Of a stretch of DNA of 64,000 nt, positions 39,315-47,370 are shown one piece after another; position 1 is the first letter of the stretch; every line of letters starts with the position of its first letter. The DNA lies in NCBI RefSeq assembly GCF_029623955.1, contig NZ_JARSBP010000003.1, positions 1 to 64,000 of the forward strand, in the 5' to 3' direction. This stretch comes from Mycobacterium sp. 236(2023) (lineage in GTDB: Bacteria; Actinomycetota; Actinomycetes; Mycobacteriales; Mycobacteriaceae). A program made the position numbers and the translations under genes. The notes under the pieces were generated by a model. The model did no database searches and was not told where the DNA came from. It saw nothing but the letters and a program-made list of their open reading frames with translations.

Positions 39315-39872
39315 CTACGCCGAGATCATGTGGCGGGCCTGGGCCCACCGCGCGATGCTCTGCGCATACAACGGCGTCTCGACGCGGCAGTGACGGCCTG
39401 ACGAATCCTGCCGTGCCTCAGCGGCTTCGGCGAATGTCTGGCCGTGGTCGGCAATGAACTGCAGGAAATGCGTCGTAGGGTGCGACGTCACCGTGTTGGT
39501 ATAGCGGCAGTGATCTCCGTCGATCTGTTCCATCTGCAGTTCCCAGACGACCTGCGTGGTGGTCCACCCGTGTGGTGTCAACACATCGGAGAGCGACACC
39601 ATCCGGCAGTAGTGGGCTTCGGCGGTCTCGAAACGGTACTGCTGCACCACCAGACCCGTCCCGATCATCTCGACGTTGATCGACATCGGTGTTCCGTCGT
39701 CGTCGACGGTGTACCCCGCGGCCTTGTGGTCGCCGGGGGCGCACCGCTGATACTCATGTGTGGGAAGCGTTTTCAACCATTCGGCAATGTCGACGTGGTC
39801 GAACGGGGCCTGAACATCGGCGGTCGCCACCGCATGGGAAAGCACCAGATCTTCTCGGACATCGGTACGCAT
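39315..39872 (-). CDS. SRPBCC-like hypothetical protein
   Basis: A 185-residue protein with the length and strand pattern of a START/SRPBCC ligand-binding fold (VATADVQAPFDHVDIAEWLK at the start; THFLQFIADHGQTFAEAA near the C-terminal helix). No catalytic motif and no membrane segment. It is convergent with glpK (34-base gap) and stands alone. Function unknown. Confidence 0.65.
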   Translation of the reverse strand: MRTDVREDLVLSHAVATADVQAPFDHVDIAEWLKTLPTHEYQRCAPGDHKAAGYTVDDDGTPMSINVEMIGTGLVVQQYRFETAEAHYCRMVSLSDVLTPHGWTTTQVVWELQMEQIDGDHCRYTNTVTSHPTTHFLQFIADHGQTFAEAAEARQDSSGRHCRVETPLYAQSIARWAQARHMISA

Positions 39873-39971
39873 CGCTGATTCCTCTCGGGTTGTCGATGCG
39901 TCAATGCTTTCGCGACGAGGGGGTCGCGTGCGTCGCCGCTACCGGCACTTCCGAGGTGGTGCTAGCAGGAA

Positions 39972-41573
39972 CTAGTTGCTCCCGGCCGCGACCAGGGACC
40001 GCAACTCAATGTCGGGGTTCTCCCGTGCCACGTTCTCCAGGCGCCACTTCGTCGAGAACACCGCGAGCATGACGCCGTCGGTGCGGGTGAACACCTCCAC
40101 CGACGCCAGCTTGGCGAGCACCTCGGCGTCCTCGGGGTCACAGATGCGTGCCACCGTATAGGGAAGTGGCTCAAGCGAAATCGCTGCACTGAACTCGGCG
40201 GCCATCCGGTGACTGGCCACCTCGAACTGCATCGGCCCGACGGCCGCCAGGACTGGTGCCTGGTCACCGCGCCGGTCCGACTTCAGCACCTGGACGACGC
40301 CCTCCTGGTCGAGTTGCTCGATACCCTTGCGGAACTGCTTGTGCTTGCTCGGGTCCTTGCCGCGGGCCACAGAGAAGTGTTCGGGCGAGAAGCTGGGAAT
40401 GGGCGGGTATTTCACGGCGACGTCCTGATACAGCGTGTCACCGGGACGCAACGCTGCGGCGTTGGCGAGGCCGATGACGTCGCCCGGCCAGGCGGTGTCC
40501 AGCGTCGACCGTTCCCGGCCGAACACCGACTGCGCATACTTGGTGACGAACGGCTTGCCCGTCGCGGCGTGGGTGAGGACGTCACCGCGCTCGAACGTGC
40601 CCGAGCACACGCGGGCGTAGGCGATCCGGTCCCGATGGGCGGAATCCATGCCCGCCTGCACCTTGAAGACGAAGGCACTGAACGGATCAGCGGCCTCGCG
40701 GCGGTGTCCGTCGATGTCTACCTGTCCGCTCGGCGACGGGGCCAACTGGGCGAGGACATCGAGCAACTGGTTGACGCCGAAGTTCAGCGCCGCCGACGTA
40801 AACAACACCGGAGTCGACGTGCAATCGAGGAACGTCTCCTCGTCGAAGTCGGCGCCGTCGGCCTCCAGCAGTTCGGACTCCTCGACAGCGGTGTCCCAGT
40901 CGATGCCGGCGGCGTCGTGCGCGCGGGACGGATCGATGTGCTCCTCGGGGGCGGCGGTCGCGCCGCCGGCGGTGCGGGTGAAGCGGATGAACTTGCCGGT
41001 CCGGCGGTCCAGGACACCCTTGAAGTCACCGGCGATGCCGACCGGCCATGTCAGCGGGGTCGGGCGCAGGCCGATCTCCGACTGGATCTCGTCCATCAGC
41101 TCGAGAGCGTGGCGGCCCGGCCGGTCCCACTTGTTGATCACGGTGATGATCGGGATGCGGCGGTGGCGGCAGACCTGGAACAGCTTCAGCGTCTGCGGCT
41201 CCAGACCCTTGGCGGCGTCGATGAGCATCACGGCGGAATCGACGGCGGTGAGCACCCGATAGGTGTCCTCGGAGAAGTCCGCGTGGCCCGGGGTGTCGAG
41301 GAGGTTGATGATGCAGATGTCGCCGCTGTGCGTCGTATACGGGAATTGCAGAGCTGTCGACGTGATCGAGATGCCGCGCGCCTTCTCCATCTCCATCCAG
41401 TCTGAGACGGTGGACCGGCGGCCCGACTTGCCGTGGATGGCGCCGGCCTCGGTGATCGCCTTGGCGTGCAGCACGAGAGCCTCGGTGAGGGTGGACTTGC
41501 CGGCGTCGGGGTGGCTGATCACGGCGAACGTCCTGCGGCGACGCGCCTCGGCGGTGACGGTGGTATCTGTCAT
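39972..41573 (-). CDS. prfC: Peptide chain release factor 3
   Basis: A 533-residue translational GTPase that recycles RF1/RF2 from the ribosome. SHPDAGKST (G1), [16 protein letters not shown] (G3) and INKWDRPG (G4) are clear, followed by domain II and the RF3 C-terminal domain. The start is the ATG at 41573. It is divergent from the alpha/beta hydrolase gene, with a hairpin in the gap. Confidence 0.96.
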   Translation of the reverse strand: MTDTTVTAEARRRRTFAVISHPDAGKSTLTEALVLHAKAITEAGAIHGKSGRRSTVSDWMEMEKARGISITSTALQFPYTTHSGDICIINLLDTPGHADFSEDTYRVLTAVDSAVMLIDAAKGLEPQTLKLFQVCRHRRIPIITVINKWDRPGRHALELMDEIQSEIGLRPTPLTWPVGIAGDFKGVLDRRTGKFIRFTRTAGGATAAPEEHIDPSRAHDAAGIDWDTAVEESELLEADGADFDEETFLDCTSTPVLFTSAALNFGVNQLLDVLAQLAPSPSGQVDIDGHRREAADPFSAFVFKVQAGMDSAHRDRIAYARVCSGTFERGDVLTHAATGKPFVTKYAQSVFGRERSTLDTAWPGDVIGLANAAALRPGDTLYQDVAVKYPPIPSFSPEHFSVARGKDPSKHKQFRKGIEQLDQEGVVQVLKSDRRGDQAPVLAAVGPMQFEVASHRMAAEFSAAISLEPLPYTVARICDPEDAEVLAKLASVEVFTRTDGVMLAVFSTKWRLENVARENPDIELRSLVAAGSN

Positions 41574-41633
41574 GATCAGGCGATTTTATTGGCCGCGGCC
41601 CCGAAACCGATAATCGCGACCGCTCTGACGTGT

Positions 41634-41682
41634 GATTTCGGCGTGCTGGGTTGCGCTGAGCGCGACGGCGCACGCCGAAATC
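41634..41682. repeat. Palindromic element between divergent genes
   Basis: Arms 41634-41646 (GATTTCGGCGTGC) and 41670-41682 are perfect 13-base complements. The loop carries a second short stem (GTTGCGC / GCGCGAC). Because both flanking genes start here, it is not a terminator. It looks like a repetitive extragenic palindrome and shares the GCCGAAAT core with the other hairpins. Confidence 0.7.
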
Positions 41683-41762
41683 CCAGGGCTGACCCTGCCC
41701 GGAATGGATCAGCAGGTACCGAGGTTTACCCCGGTACCGTCCATCGAAAGGCCATCGGAACT

Positions 41763-42695
41763 TTGACGACGACACCGGTGAACATTCCGCGCGGACCGTT
41801 CGACCTCGCGGCGGTGTTCTACCGTCCCGACAACGTGGCTGAGAATCAGTCCTTCCCCGTGGTGGTGCTGTCGACCCCTGGTAGCAGCGTGAAAGAGCAG
41901 ATCGGCGCGAACTATGCGTCACGACTGGCTGCCCGCGGAGTCGGGGCTCTCGTTTTCGATCCAGCACACCAGGGTGAAAGTGGCGGTGAGCCGCGGGACC
42001 TCGAAGACCCCTATCGGCGTGGCGAGGACATCTCCTACGCTATCGACGCCCTCGCGGCTGTACCCGGCGTCGACATGAACCGCATTGGTGTACTTGGCAT
42101 CTGCGCGGGCGGCGGGTACGCGGTGTATACCGCGCGCACCGACCACAGAATCCGGGCGGTGGGCACCGTGGTCGCCGGCAACATGGGTGCAAGCTGGCGT
42201 TCCGCAGCATTCGCCCCTGAGGGCGCCGCCGCTGCGCTGGACCGCCTCGCCGATGAGCGGATTCGTGAGAATCAAACCGGCGAACTGGACCGCCTCAACT
42301 GGTTGCCGGACACCCTCGATGAGGCAGCAGCTGCCGGGGTCACCGACATCGACAACATGCAGGCAATCGGCTACTACCGGACACCGCGCGGGGCGCACCG
42401 GCGCTCGACCAATCGCCGTCTTGCGCGCAGTGATTCAATGCTGTTGGGCTACGACGCCTTTCATCTCGTCGAGGAGCTGCTCACCCAACCGTTGCAGGTC
42501 ATCATCGCCGGCCGTAAGGGGGTCACTCGATCCTATGAGGCGGGAATGAGGCTCTGGGGGCTGGCGCCGAATCCCATCGATCTGATGATCGTCGAGGGTG
42601 CCGGGCATTACGACATGTACGACGTTCCCCAGTACGTCGATCAAGCTGTCGACCGGCTTGCCGACTTCTACCGGCGGCACCTTCCGGCTCGTTGA
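41763..42695 (+). CDS. Alpha/beta hydrolase, dienelactone-hydrolase-like
   Basis: A 310-residue alpha/beta hydrolase. The nucleophile elbow reads LGICAGGGY, so the nucleophile is Cys rather than Ser, as in dienelactone hydrolase relatives. The catalytic His is probably in GAGHYDMYD near the end. HQGESGGEPRD is a lid/oxyanion region. The TTG at 41763 or GTG at 41778 are the likely starts; the frame is open upstream into the prfC region. The substrate is unknown. It ends inside a strong hairpin shared with the convergent aldo/keto reductase gene. Confidence 0.82.
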   Translation: MTTTPVNIPRGPFDLAAVFYRPDNVAENQSFPVVVLSTPGSSVKEQIGANYASRLAARGVGALVFDPAHQGESGGEPRDLEDPYRRGEDISYAIDALAAVPGVDMNRIGVLGICAGGGYAVYTARTDHRIRAVGTVVAGNMGASWRSAAFAPEGAAAALDRLADERIRENQTGELDRLNWLPDTLDEAAAAGVTDIDNMQAIGYYRTPRGAHRRSTNRRLARSDSMLLGYDAFHLVEELLTQPLQVIIAGRKGVTRSYEAGMRLWGLAPNPIDLMIVEGAGHYDMYDVPQYVDQAVDRLADFYRRHLPAR

Positions 42696-42709
42696 GCCGG
42701 AAGGTGCCG
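42675..42709. terminator. Bidirectional hairpin terminator
   Basis: A perfect 16-base stem (CGGCACCTTCCGGCTC) has a 3-base loop and spans the hydrolase stop codon. It precedes the end of the convergent aldo/keto reductase by 8 bases. It is very stable and serves both strands. Confidence 0.88.
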
Positions 42710-42716
42710 AAATCGC

Positions 42717-43583
42717 TTAGGCGAGAGCCTGTTTGGTCTCTTCGTCGAGGACGATGTCGCGGACGGCGGTGTTCTCCTCAAGATGTGCCACCGACGACGT
42801 ACCCGGGATCAGCAGCACGTTGGGGGCGACGGACAGCGTCCACGCCAGCACGATCTGCGCCGGCGTACGGCCCAACTTCTCGGCCTCCTTGAGCACCGCG
42901 GGGTGGTTGAGCACCGGGTTGTCCGGCACGAATCCCGAACCGAGCGGGAAGAACGGCACGAACGCGATGCCGTTCTCGGCGCACAGATCCAACACGGGCT
43001 GCGACGTCCTGTCGACGATGTTGTACGCGTTCTGCACACACACGATGTCAGTGCGGTCCAACGCGATTCGCAGATGATCGACGCTGATGCTACTGAGGCC
43101 GATTCCGTCGATGAGACCCTCGTCACGAGCGGCGATCATCGTCGACAGCTGAGCGTCGAACAACTCGCGGTCGACTGCGGCGGGTGCGCTGGGGTCGTCA
43201 CCGGCGAACACCCGCAGGTTCACCGCGGCCAGCTTGTCGGTCTCCAGCGTCGCGAGATTCTCCTCGATGCCCGCGCGTAACTCGTCGGGCTGCTGGGCGG
43301 CCAGCCAGTTGCCCTGATCGTCTCGCTTGCCGCCCACCTTGCTGACCAGCGCCAGGTCGGCCGGGTAGGGGTGGAGCGCTTCGCGGATCAGTTCGTTGGC
43401 GACGTTCGGTCCATAGAACTGCGACGTGTCGATGTGGTTGATACCCAATTCGATAACGCGTTTGAGCACTGCGATGGCCTGGTCGTGATCACGGGGCGGC
43501 CCGAAGACGCCGGGCCCAGGTAGTTGCATGGCGCCGAAGCCGACGCGGCCGACGGTGTACGAACCGAGCGAAAAGGTTTCCAT
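42717..43583 (-). CDS. Aldo/keto reductase
   Basis: A 288-residue TIM-barrel NADPH-dependent oxidoreductase. Asp and Tyr of the catalytic tetrad are in INHIDTSQFYGPN (about 48-60) and Lys in LVSKVGGKR. The usual His position reads VNLRVF, a replacement seen in pyridoxal-reductase-like members. WTLSVAPNVLLIPGTSS binds the cofactor. The ATG at 43583 stands alone. Substrate unknown. Confidence 0.9.
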   Translation of the reverse strand: METFSLGSYTVGRVGFGAMQLPGPGVFGPPRDHDQAIAVLKRVIELGINHIDTSQFYGPNVANELIREALHPYPADLALVSKVGGKRDDQGNWLAAQQPDELRAGIEENLATLETDKLAAVNLRVFAGDDPSAPAAVDRELFDAQLSTMIAARDEGLIDGIGLSSISVDHLRIALDRTDIVCVQNAYNIVDRTSQPVLDLCAENGIAFVPFFPLGSGFVPDNPVLNHPAVLKEAEKLGRTPAQIVLAWTLSVAPNVLLIPGTSSVAHLEENTAVRDIVLDEETKQALA

Positions 43584-43601
43584 ACTTCGTGCTTACACGG
43601 A

Positions 43602-43645
43602 TTCGGCGCGGTTTCTTCCTGTGTCAGAGAAGAAACCGCGCCGAA
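43602..43645. terminator. Strong hairpin downstream of padR
   Basis: A perfect 17-base stem (TTCGGCGCGGTTTCTTC) with a 10-base loop lies after the PadR stop and before the aldo/keto reductase start, both on the minus strand. It acts as terminator for PadR and shares the GCCGAA core with other palindromes in the window. Confidence 0.82.
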
Positions 43646-43681
43646 AGGGGAGAGCGTCAGTCCTCCGATAAACGGGGCAAA

Positions 43682-44389
43682 TCAGTTCTCTCCGAGAACG
43701 TGATAAATCTCGCGACGGGCGTTGTTCACGATGTCGACGATGCGCTGCTGCTGCTCATCGGTCGCCGCGTGCGCGGACTGTGCCACGGCGCCCATCAGCT
43801 GACCGACGGCATTGCGCAGGCCCAGGGCGCCGGGAGCTTCATCTTTCAGGTCGGCAGCTATTGCGTCCCACGGCGCCGTCTCGATCTTGTCGGCCGCCGC
43901 GCGGCCCTCCTCGGTCAGCTCGAAGAGCTTCTTGCTGCCTTCGGCCTCGGTCGAGACGAGCAGTCCTTCGTCGACGAGCAGTTGCAGTGTCGGGTATACC
44001 GAGCCGGGGCTGGGCTTCCACAGCTGCTGGCTGCGCTCGTTGATCTCCTGGATCATCTCGTAGCCGTGCATGGGCCGGTCCACCAGGAGCTTGAGGATCG
44101 CGGCCCGCACGTCGCCGCGTCGGCCTCGTCCGCCACCACGGGGACCGCCGCGGCGACCGCCGGGACCGAACCCGAAGCCGCGCCCGGGACCACCTGGGCC
44201 GAACCCGAAACCGGGGCCGAAGCCCGGTCCGAAGCCGGCGTCGCCGCGGTGTTCGCGGACGTGGTCACGGAACTCGCGACGGGCCTGCCTGCGCTGTTCG
44301 TGAAGTGTTCTGCGGTCCTCGGGGCTGAAGCCGAATCCGAAACCGCGTCCCTCGAAGGGATTTTCCGGGGGTGTGAATGGGGTGTTCAT
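43682..44389 (-). CDS. PadR family regulator with Gly/Phe/Arg-rich N-terminus
   Basis: A 235-residue PadR regulator. The winged helix (about 95-170) reads VRAAILKLLVDRPMHGYEMIQEI and GSVYPTLQLLVDEGLL. The C-terminal helix mediates dimerisation. The N-terminal 90 residues are a low-complexity tract (FGPGFGPGFGFGPGGPGR, then RRGGPRGGGRGRRG) that could bind nucleic acid. The start is the ATG at 44389. A palindromic operator lies upstream, so autoregulation is likely. Target unknown. Confidence 0.88.
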   Translation of the reverse strand: MNTPFTPPENPFEGRGFGFGFSPEDRRTLHEQRRQARREFRDHVREHRGDAGFGPGFGPGFGFGPGGPGRGFGFGPGGRRGGPRGGGRGRRGDVRAAILKLLVDRPMHGYEMIQEINERSQQLWKPSPGSVYPTLQLLVDEGLLVSTEAEGSKKLFELTEEGRAAADKIETAPWDAIAADLKDEAPGALGLRNAVGQLMGAVAQSAHAATDEQQQRIVDIVNNARREIYHVLGEN

Positions 44390-44442
44390 TGTGTTTGTGT
44401 CCTTTGCTGACAGGAAGCACCATCTGCGCTTCCGATGTGTTG

Positions 44443-44475
44443 ACGATATGCCAACGATATATCGGAAACTATCGT
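44443..44475. promoter_or_regulatory. Palindromic PadR-type operator
   Basis: Repeated ACGATAT half-sites occur: 44443-44449, the perfect palindrome CGATATATCG at 44455-44464, and CTATCGT ending at 44475. They lie about 55-85 bases upstream of the PadR start. ATA/TAT inverted repeats are typical of PadR operators. Confidence 0.55.
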
Positions 44476-44496
44476 GATGCAACGTTCTATTCCGGA

Positions 44497-45033
44497 TCAG
44501 CCGGGGGAAGCATCCATCTGGTCGACCACAGAACGGGCCCATTGCGCCTGCATCGCATTGAGCCGCAGCCCGTATTCGAGCGCCGTCAAACCGAAGAAGG
44601 CCTCGTCGGAGGGGCTGACGAACTGTCCGCAAGTCAGGGATTCGCGCAGTTCGGTAAGACGGCGGATTTCGGCGTCCGAATGGTCGGCCAGGGCTTCCAG
44701 ATGCGTCCGAGCCTCGTCGGCGGGGATCAGGCCGAGGAGGAAAACCCGGAGCAGGGCCGCACTGCGGAACGGCGGATCGTCCTGCGGGCTGGTCACCCAT
44801 CGCACCAGCTCGGCACGGCCGGCGTCGGTGATCTGGTACTCCTTGCGGCCCCGCGGCCCGATCGCGCGGACCTCGATCAATCCGCCGTCGGACAGCTTGT
44901 TCAGCTCGGAATACAGCTGGCTCTGCGTCGCCGGCCAGACGTTGGCCATCTACTTCTCGAAATGCTTGAGCAGGTCATACCCGCTCGCAGGTCCTTCGGA
45001 GAGGAGGCCGAGTGCTGCGATCCGAAGGCTCAT
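44497..45033 (-). pseudogene. PadR family regulator interrupted by an in-frame amber codon
   Basis: A second PadR gene. Codons 1-27 (MSLRIAALGLLSEGPASGYD to HFEK) are the first helices of the family. A TAG at 44950-44952 follows, and the same frame continues MANVWPATQSQLYSELNKL, exactly the next PadR helix, to the stop at 44497. The family normally has a sense codon here (often Ser). No frameshift is needed; only one codon is wrong. Translation could restart at the ATG right after the TAG, giving 150 residues without the first helix. It is either a recent pseudogene, a sequencing error or an amber readthrough case. Confidence 0.8.
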
Positions 45034-45086
45034 GGCGGCATAGTACGGCCCCCACATTCCAGAAATGGAGCATCGGGATCGTGGGC

Positions 45087-45755
45087 TTACTCCGCTCCTC
45101 GACCCTCCCGGCTGTTGCGGTAGGCAGATCGACGCAGCGTGGTGAGCCACCGCGGCAGCAGAGACACGGCGGTGCCGCTGTGGACCGTCGGATCGAAGGG
45201 TTCGTCGCAACCCGGTTCATCGCCGCGCAACTCGCGGTCGAACGTCACCGTGGCGAGGTCGGTGAACCGCCCCGTTCCGCGCGCCTGCGCGACCGCGAAC
45301 TCGATGGAGCCCTGCTCCAGTCGGTCACCGATCACGTCGAGCGACAGCTTGCCGTCGGGCAATGGGGTGATCATCTGAGCCCGCAACCAGAACACACCAC
45401 CGCGGTATCCCAGGGGCATCAACGTCGAGAACGTCGCGGACTGCCATGAAGCGGCAGGGAGAAGCGCGGCGCGCATTGCGGAGGAGACCGTCAGGACGTC
45501 CCACCGTCGCTCTCCGTCCGCATCTCTGGACATCCGCCACGCAAGGCCCGCGAAATCCGGGGCTGATCCTGGGGTTCCGACACCTTTGGAGATGCGACCC
45601 ACGACATCACCGGCGACGAGTGGCAGGCCATCCCCGTCCGCGGCGGTGCGCCGCACCGTCCCGCCGCACAGGACACCGGCCGGATGGAAGAACCGCTTGT
45701 CGCGAAGGGATGCTCCGGCCCGGAAGGGAAGGGTCGCGAGTTCCGAAATGGTCAT
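45087..45755 (-). CDS. Conserved hypothetical protein, possibly catalase-fold related
   Basis: A 222-residue protein with SLRDKRFFHPAGVLCGGTVRR near the start and GLPLVAGDVVGRISKGVG. Weak resemblance to catalase-related proteins that some annotations call phosphodiesterases; no catalase His/Asn/Tyr set is seen. No signal peptide or membrane helix is visible. It is divergent from the FAD-Rieske oxidoreductase gene across a perfect palindrome. Function not assigned. Confidence 0.6.
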   Translation of the reverse strand: MTISELATLPFRAGASLRDKRFFHPAGVLCGGTVRRTAADGDGLPLVAGDVVGRISKGVGTPGSAPDFAGLAWRMSRDADGERRWDVLTVSSAMRAALLPAASWQSATFSTLMPLGYRGGVFWLRAQMITPLPDGKLSLDVIGDRLEQGSIEFAVAQARGTGRFTDLATVTFDRELRGDEPGCDEPFDPTVHSGTAVSLLPRWLTTLRRSAYRNSREGRGAE

Positions 45756-45781
45756 GCGAACGACTGCCCTGTTTCCTGACA

Positions 45782-45807
45782 GACAAACGCAGTGAGCTGC
45801 GTTTGTC
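45782..45807. promoter_or_regulatory. Perfect operator-like palindrome between divergent genes
   Basis: GACAAACGCAG (45782-45792) pairs perfectly with CTGCGTTTGTC (45797-45807) around a 4-base centre. Both flanking genes start here, so it is more likely an operator than a terminator. No regulator gene is directly adjacent; the tandem PadR genes are within 1 kb. Confidence 0.6.
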
Positions 45808-45835
45808 GCGGCCGCCCCAGGGTATTCGGCGCGGC

Positions 45836-47350
45836 ATGTCCTCGTTATGGGCCGACGGCCGTACTGAAATCGCTTCGCGCCCAGAGGAGGTCGCGGCGGT
45901 GACCGAGGCCGACGTCGTGGTCGTCGGCGCCGGTATCACGGGATTGACGACCGCCACGCTCCTGGCACGCGCGGGGAAGAAGGTCGTCGTCGTCGAGGCG
46001 CGTCATATCGGTGCGTGTGCGACCGGGAACACCACCGGCAAGGCCACTGTCCTGCAGGGCGGAAAGCTTGCGCGCATCGCAGGCAAGCATGGCGCCGAAC
46101 TCCTTCGCGACTACGTCGCGGGCAACGAGGAAGGCCGCGACTGGTTGATCCGATACTGCGAAGATCACGGGCTGAGCGTGCAACGCGAGGATGACCACGC
46201 ATACGCACAGAGTCCCGGTGGAATCGACACGGCCCGAGAGGTTTTGGCGGCTTGCCGGGAAGCGCGTGTGGAGGCTGACTGGATCGACGAGGCGGACGTC
46301 CCGTTCCCGTTGCGCGGCGCCGTCAGAGTTCGCGATCAGGCTCAGATCGATCCCCTTCCGCTGCTCAGCAGCTTGGCCGCCGAACTGGAGGCGCACGGCG
46401 GCACGGTGTTACAAGGTGTCCGGGCGACCACGGTCGACGGAGTCGATCCCGTCAAGGTGCGACTGCGCATGACGGCCCCGGCTGACGACAGCCGCGACGA
46501 ACATTTCACGATCACCGCCCGCACGTGTGTGCTGGCCACCGGTACGCCCATTCTGGACCGTGGCCTCTTCTTCGCCCGGCTGGAGGCGAAACGGTCCTAC
46601 TGCTTGGCATTTGACGTGCCCGGAGACATCACCACCGCGATGTTCCTGTCGGTGGATTCGCCCACCCGCTCGGTGCGGTACGCGCCGACTCCGTCGGGGA
46701 ACAAGTTGATCGTGGGCGGGGCCGGGCATCCCGTCGGACGCAGCGACAACCCCGGACGTGCCGTCGAGGAGCTCGCCCACTGGGCGACGCTGCATTACCC
46801 GGGCGCAGTTCAGACGCATTACTGGTCGGCTCAGGACTATCACCCCGCAGACGAGGTGCCCTACGTCGGCCCGCTCCTCCCGCGGCTGGAAAGCATCCTT
46901 GTCGCAACAGGTTTCGACAAGTGGGGAATGACCAACGGGGTGGCCGCGGCGCTGGCACTGTCGGCGCGCATCCTCGGCGGGCGAATGGACTGGGCGGCGG
47001 CCTTCGCCAGCTGGAGCCCACACGAGCTGAGCGGGTTATCGACCATGCTGCAGGCCAACGCCAAGGTCGGCCTGCGTCTGGCGAAGGGCTGGGTCGCGCC
47101 GCTGGCATCCCCGCCATCGCCACCGTCGGAGGGGCACGGTGTCGTCAGCGGAAAGCCGTGGCGCCTGCGTGCCACCAGTGTGGTGGGCGGGGAAGAGAAC
47201 ACGGTCTCACCTGTCTGTCCTCACCTCGGCGGAATCGTGGAGTGGAACGATTCGGACCAGGCATGGGAGTGCCCGTTGCACGGCTCGCGGTTCGCGCCGG
47301 ACGGGGCGCTGCTCGAAGGACCGGCGACCCGCGGACTCACCAGAAGTTGA
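45836..47350 (+). CDS. FAD-dependent oxidoreductase with C-terminal Rieske domain
   Basis: A 504-residue fusion. The N-terminal DAO-type FAD domain has VVVVGAGITGLTTATLLARAG (split site near residues 27-47). FDKWGMTNGVAAALAL closes the FAD domain near 385. The C-terminal Rieske [2Fe-2S] domain has CPHLGG and CPLHGS, giving the 2-Cys/2-His set. It probably oxidises an amine or similar substrate and passes electrons to the iron-sulfur centre. The ATG at 45836 was chosen; the frame is open to 45446 but upstream residues are not family-like. Confidence 0.88.
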   Translation: MSSLWADGRTEIASRPEEVAAVTEADVVVVGAGITGLTTATLLARAGKKVVVVEARHIGACATGNTTGKATVLQGGKLARIAGKHGAELLRDYVAGNEEGRDWLIRYCEDHGLSVQREDDHAYAQSPGGIDTAREVLAACREARVEADWIDEADVPFPLRGAVRVRDQAQIDPLPLLSSLAAELEAHGGTVLQGVRATTVDGVDPVKVRLRMTAPADDSRDEHFTITARTCVLATGTPILDRGLFFARLEAKRSYCLAFDVPGDITTAMFLSVDSPTRSVRYAPTPSGNKLIVGGAGHPVGRSDNPGRAVEELAHWATLHYPGAVQTHYWSAQDYHPADEVPYVGPLLPRLESILVATGFDKWGMTNGVAAALALSARILGGRMDWAAAFASWSPHELSGLSTMLQANAKVGLRLAKGWVAPLASPPSPPSEGHGVVSGKPWRLRATSVVGGEENTVSPVCPHLGGIVEWNDSDQAWECPLHGSRFAPDGALLEGPATRGLTRS

Positions 47351-47370
47351 CGTCCGCGGGCCGATTCCGA

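Noticed and set aside
42675..42709. Member of the repetitive palindrome family
   Set aside because: A perfect stem with a 3-base loop between two convergent genes is fully explained as a terminator.
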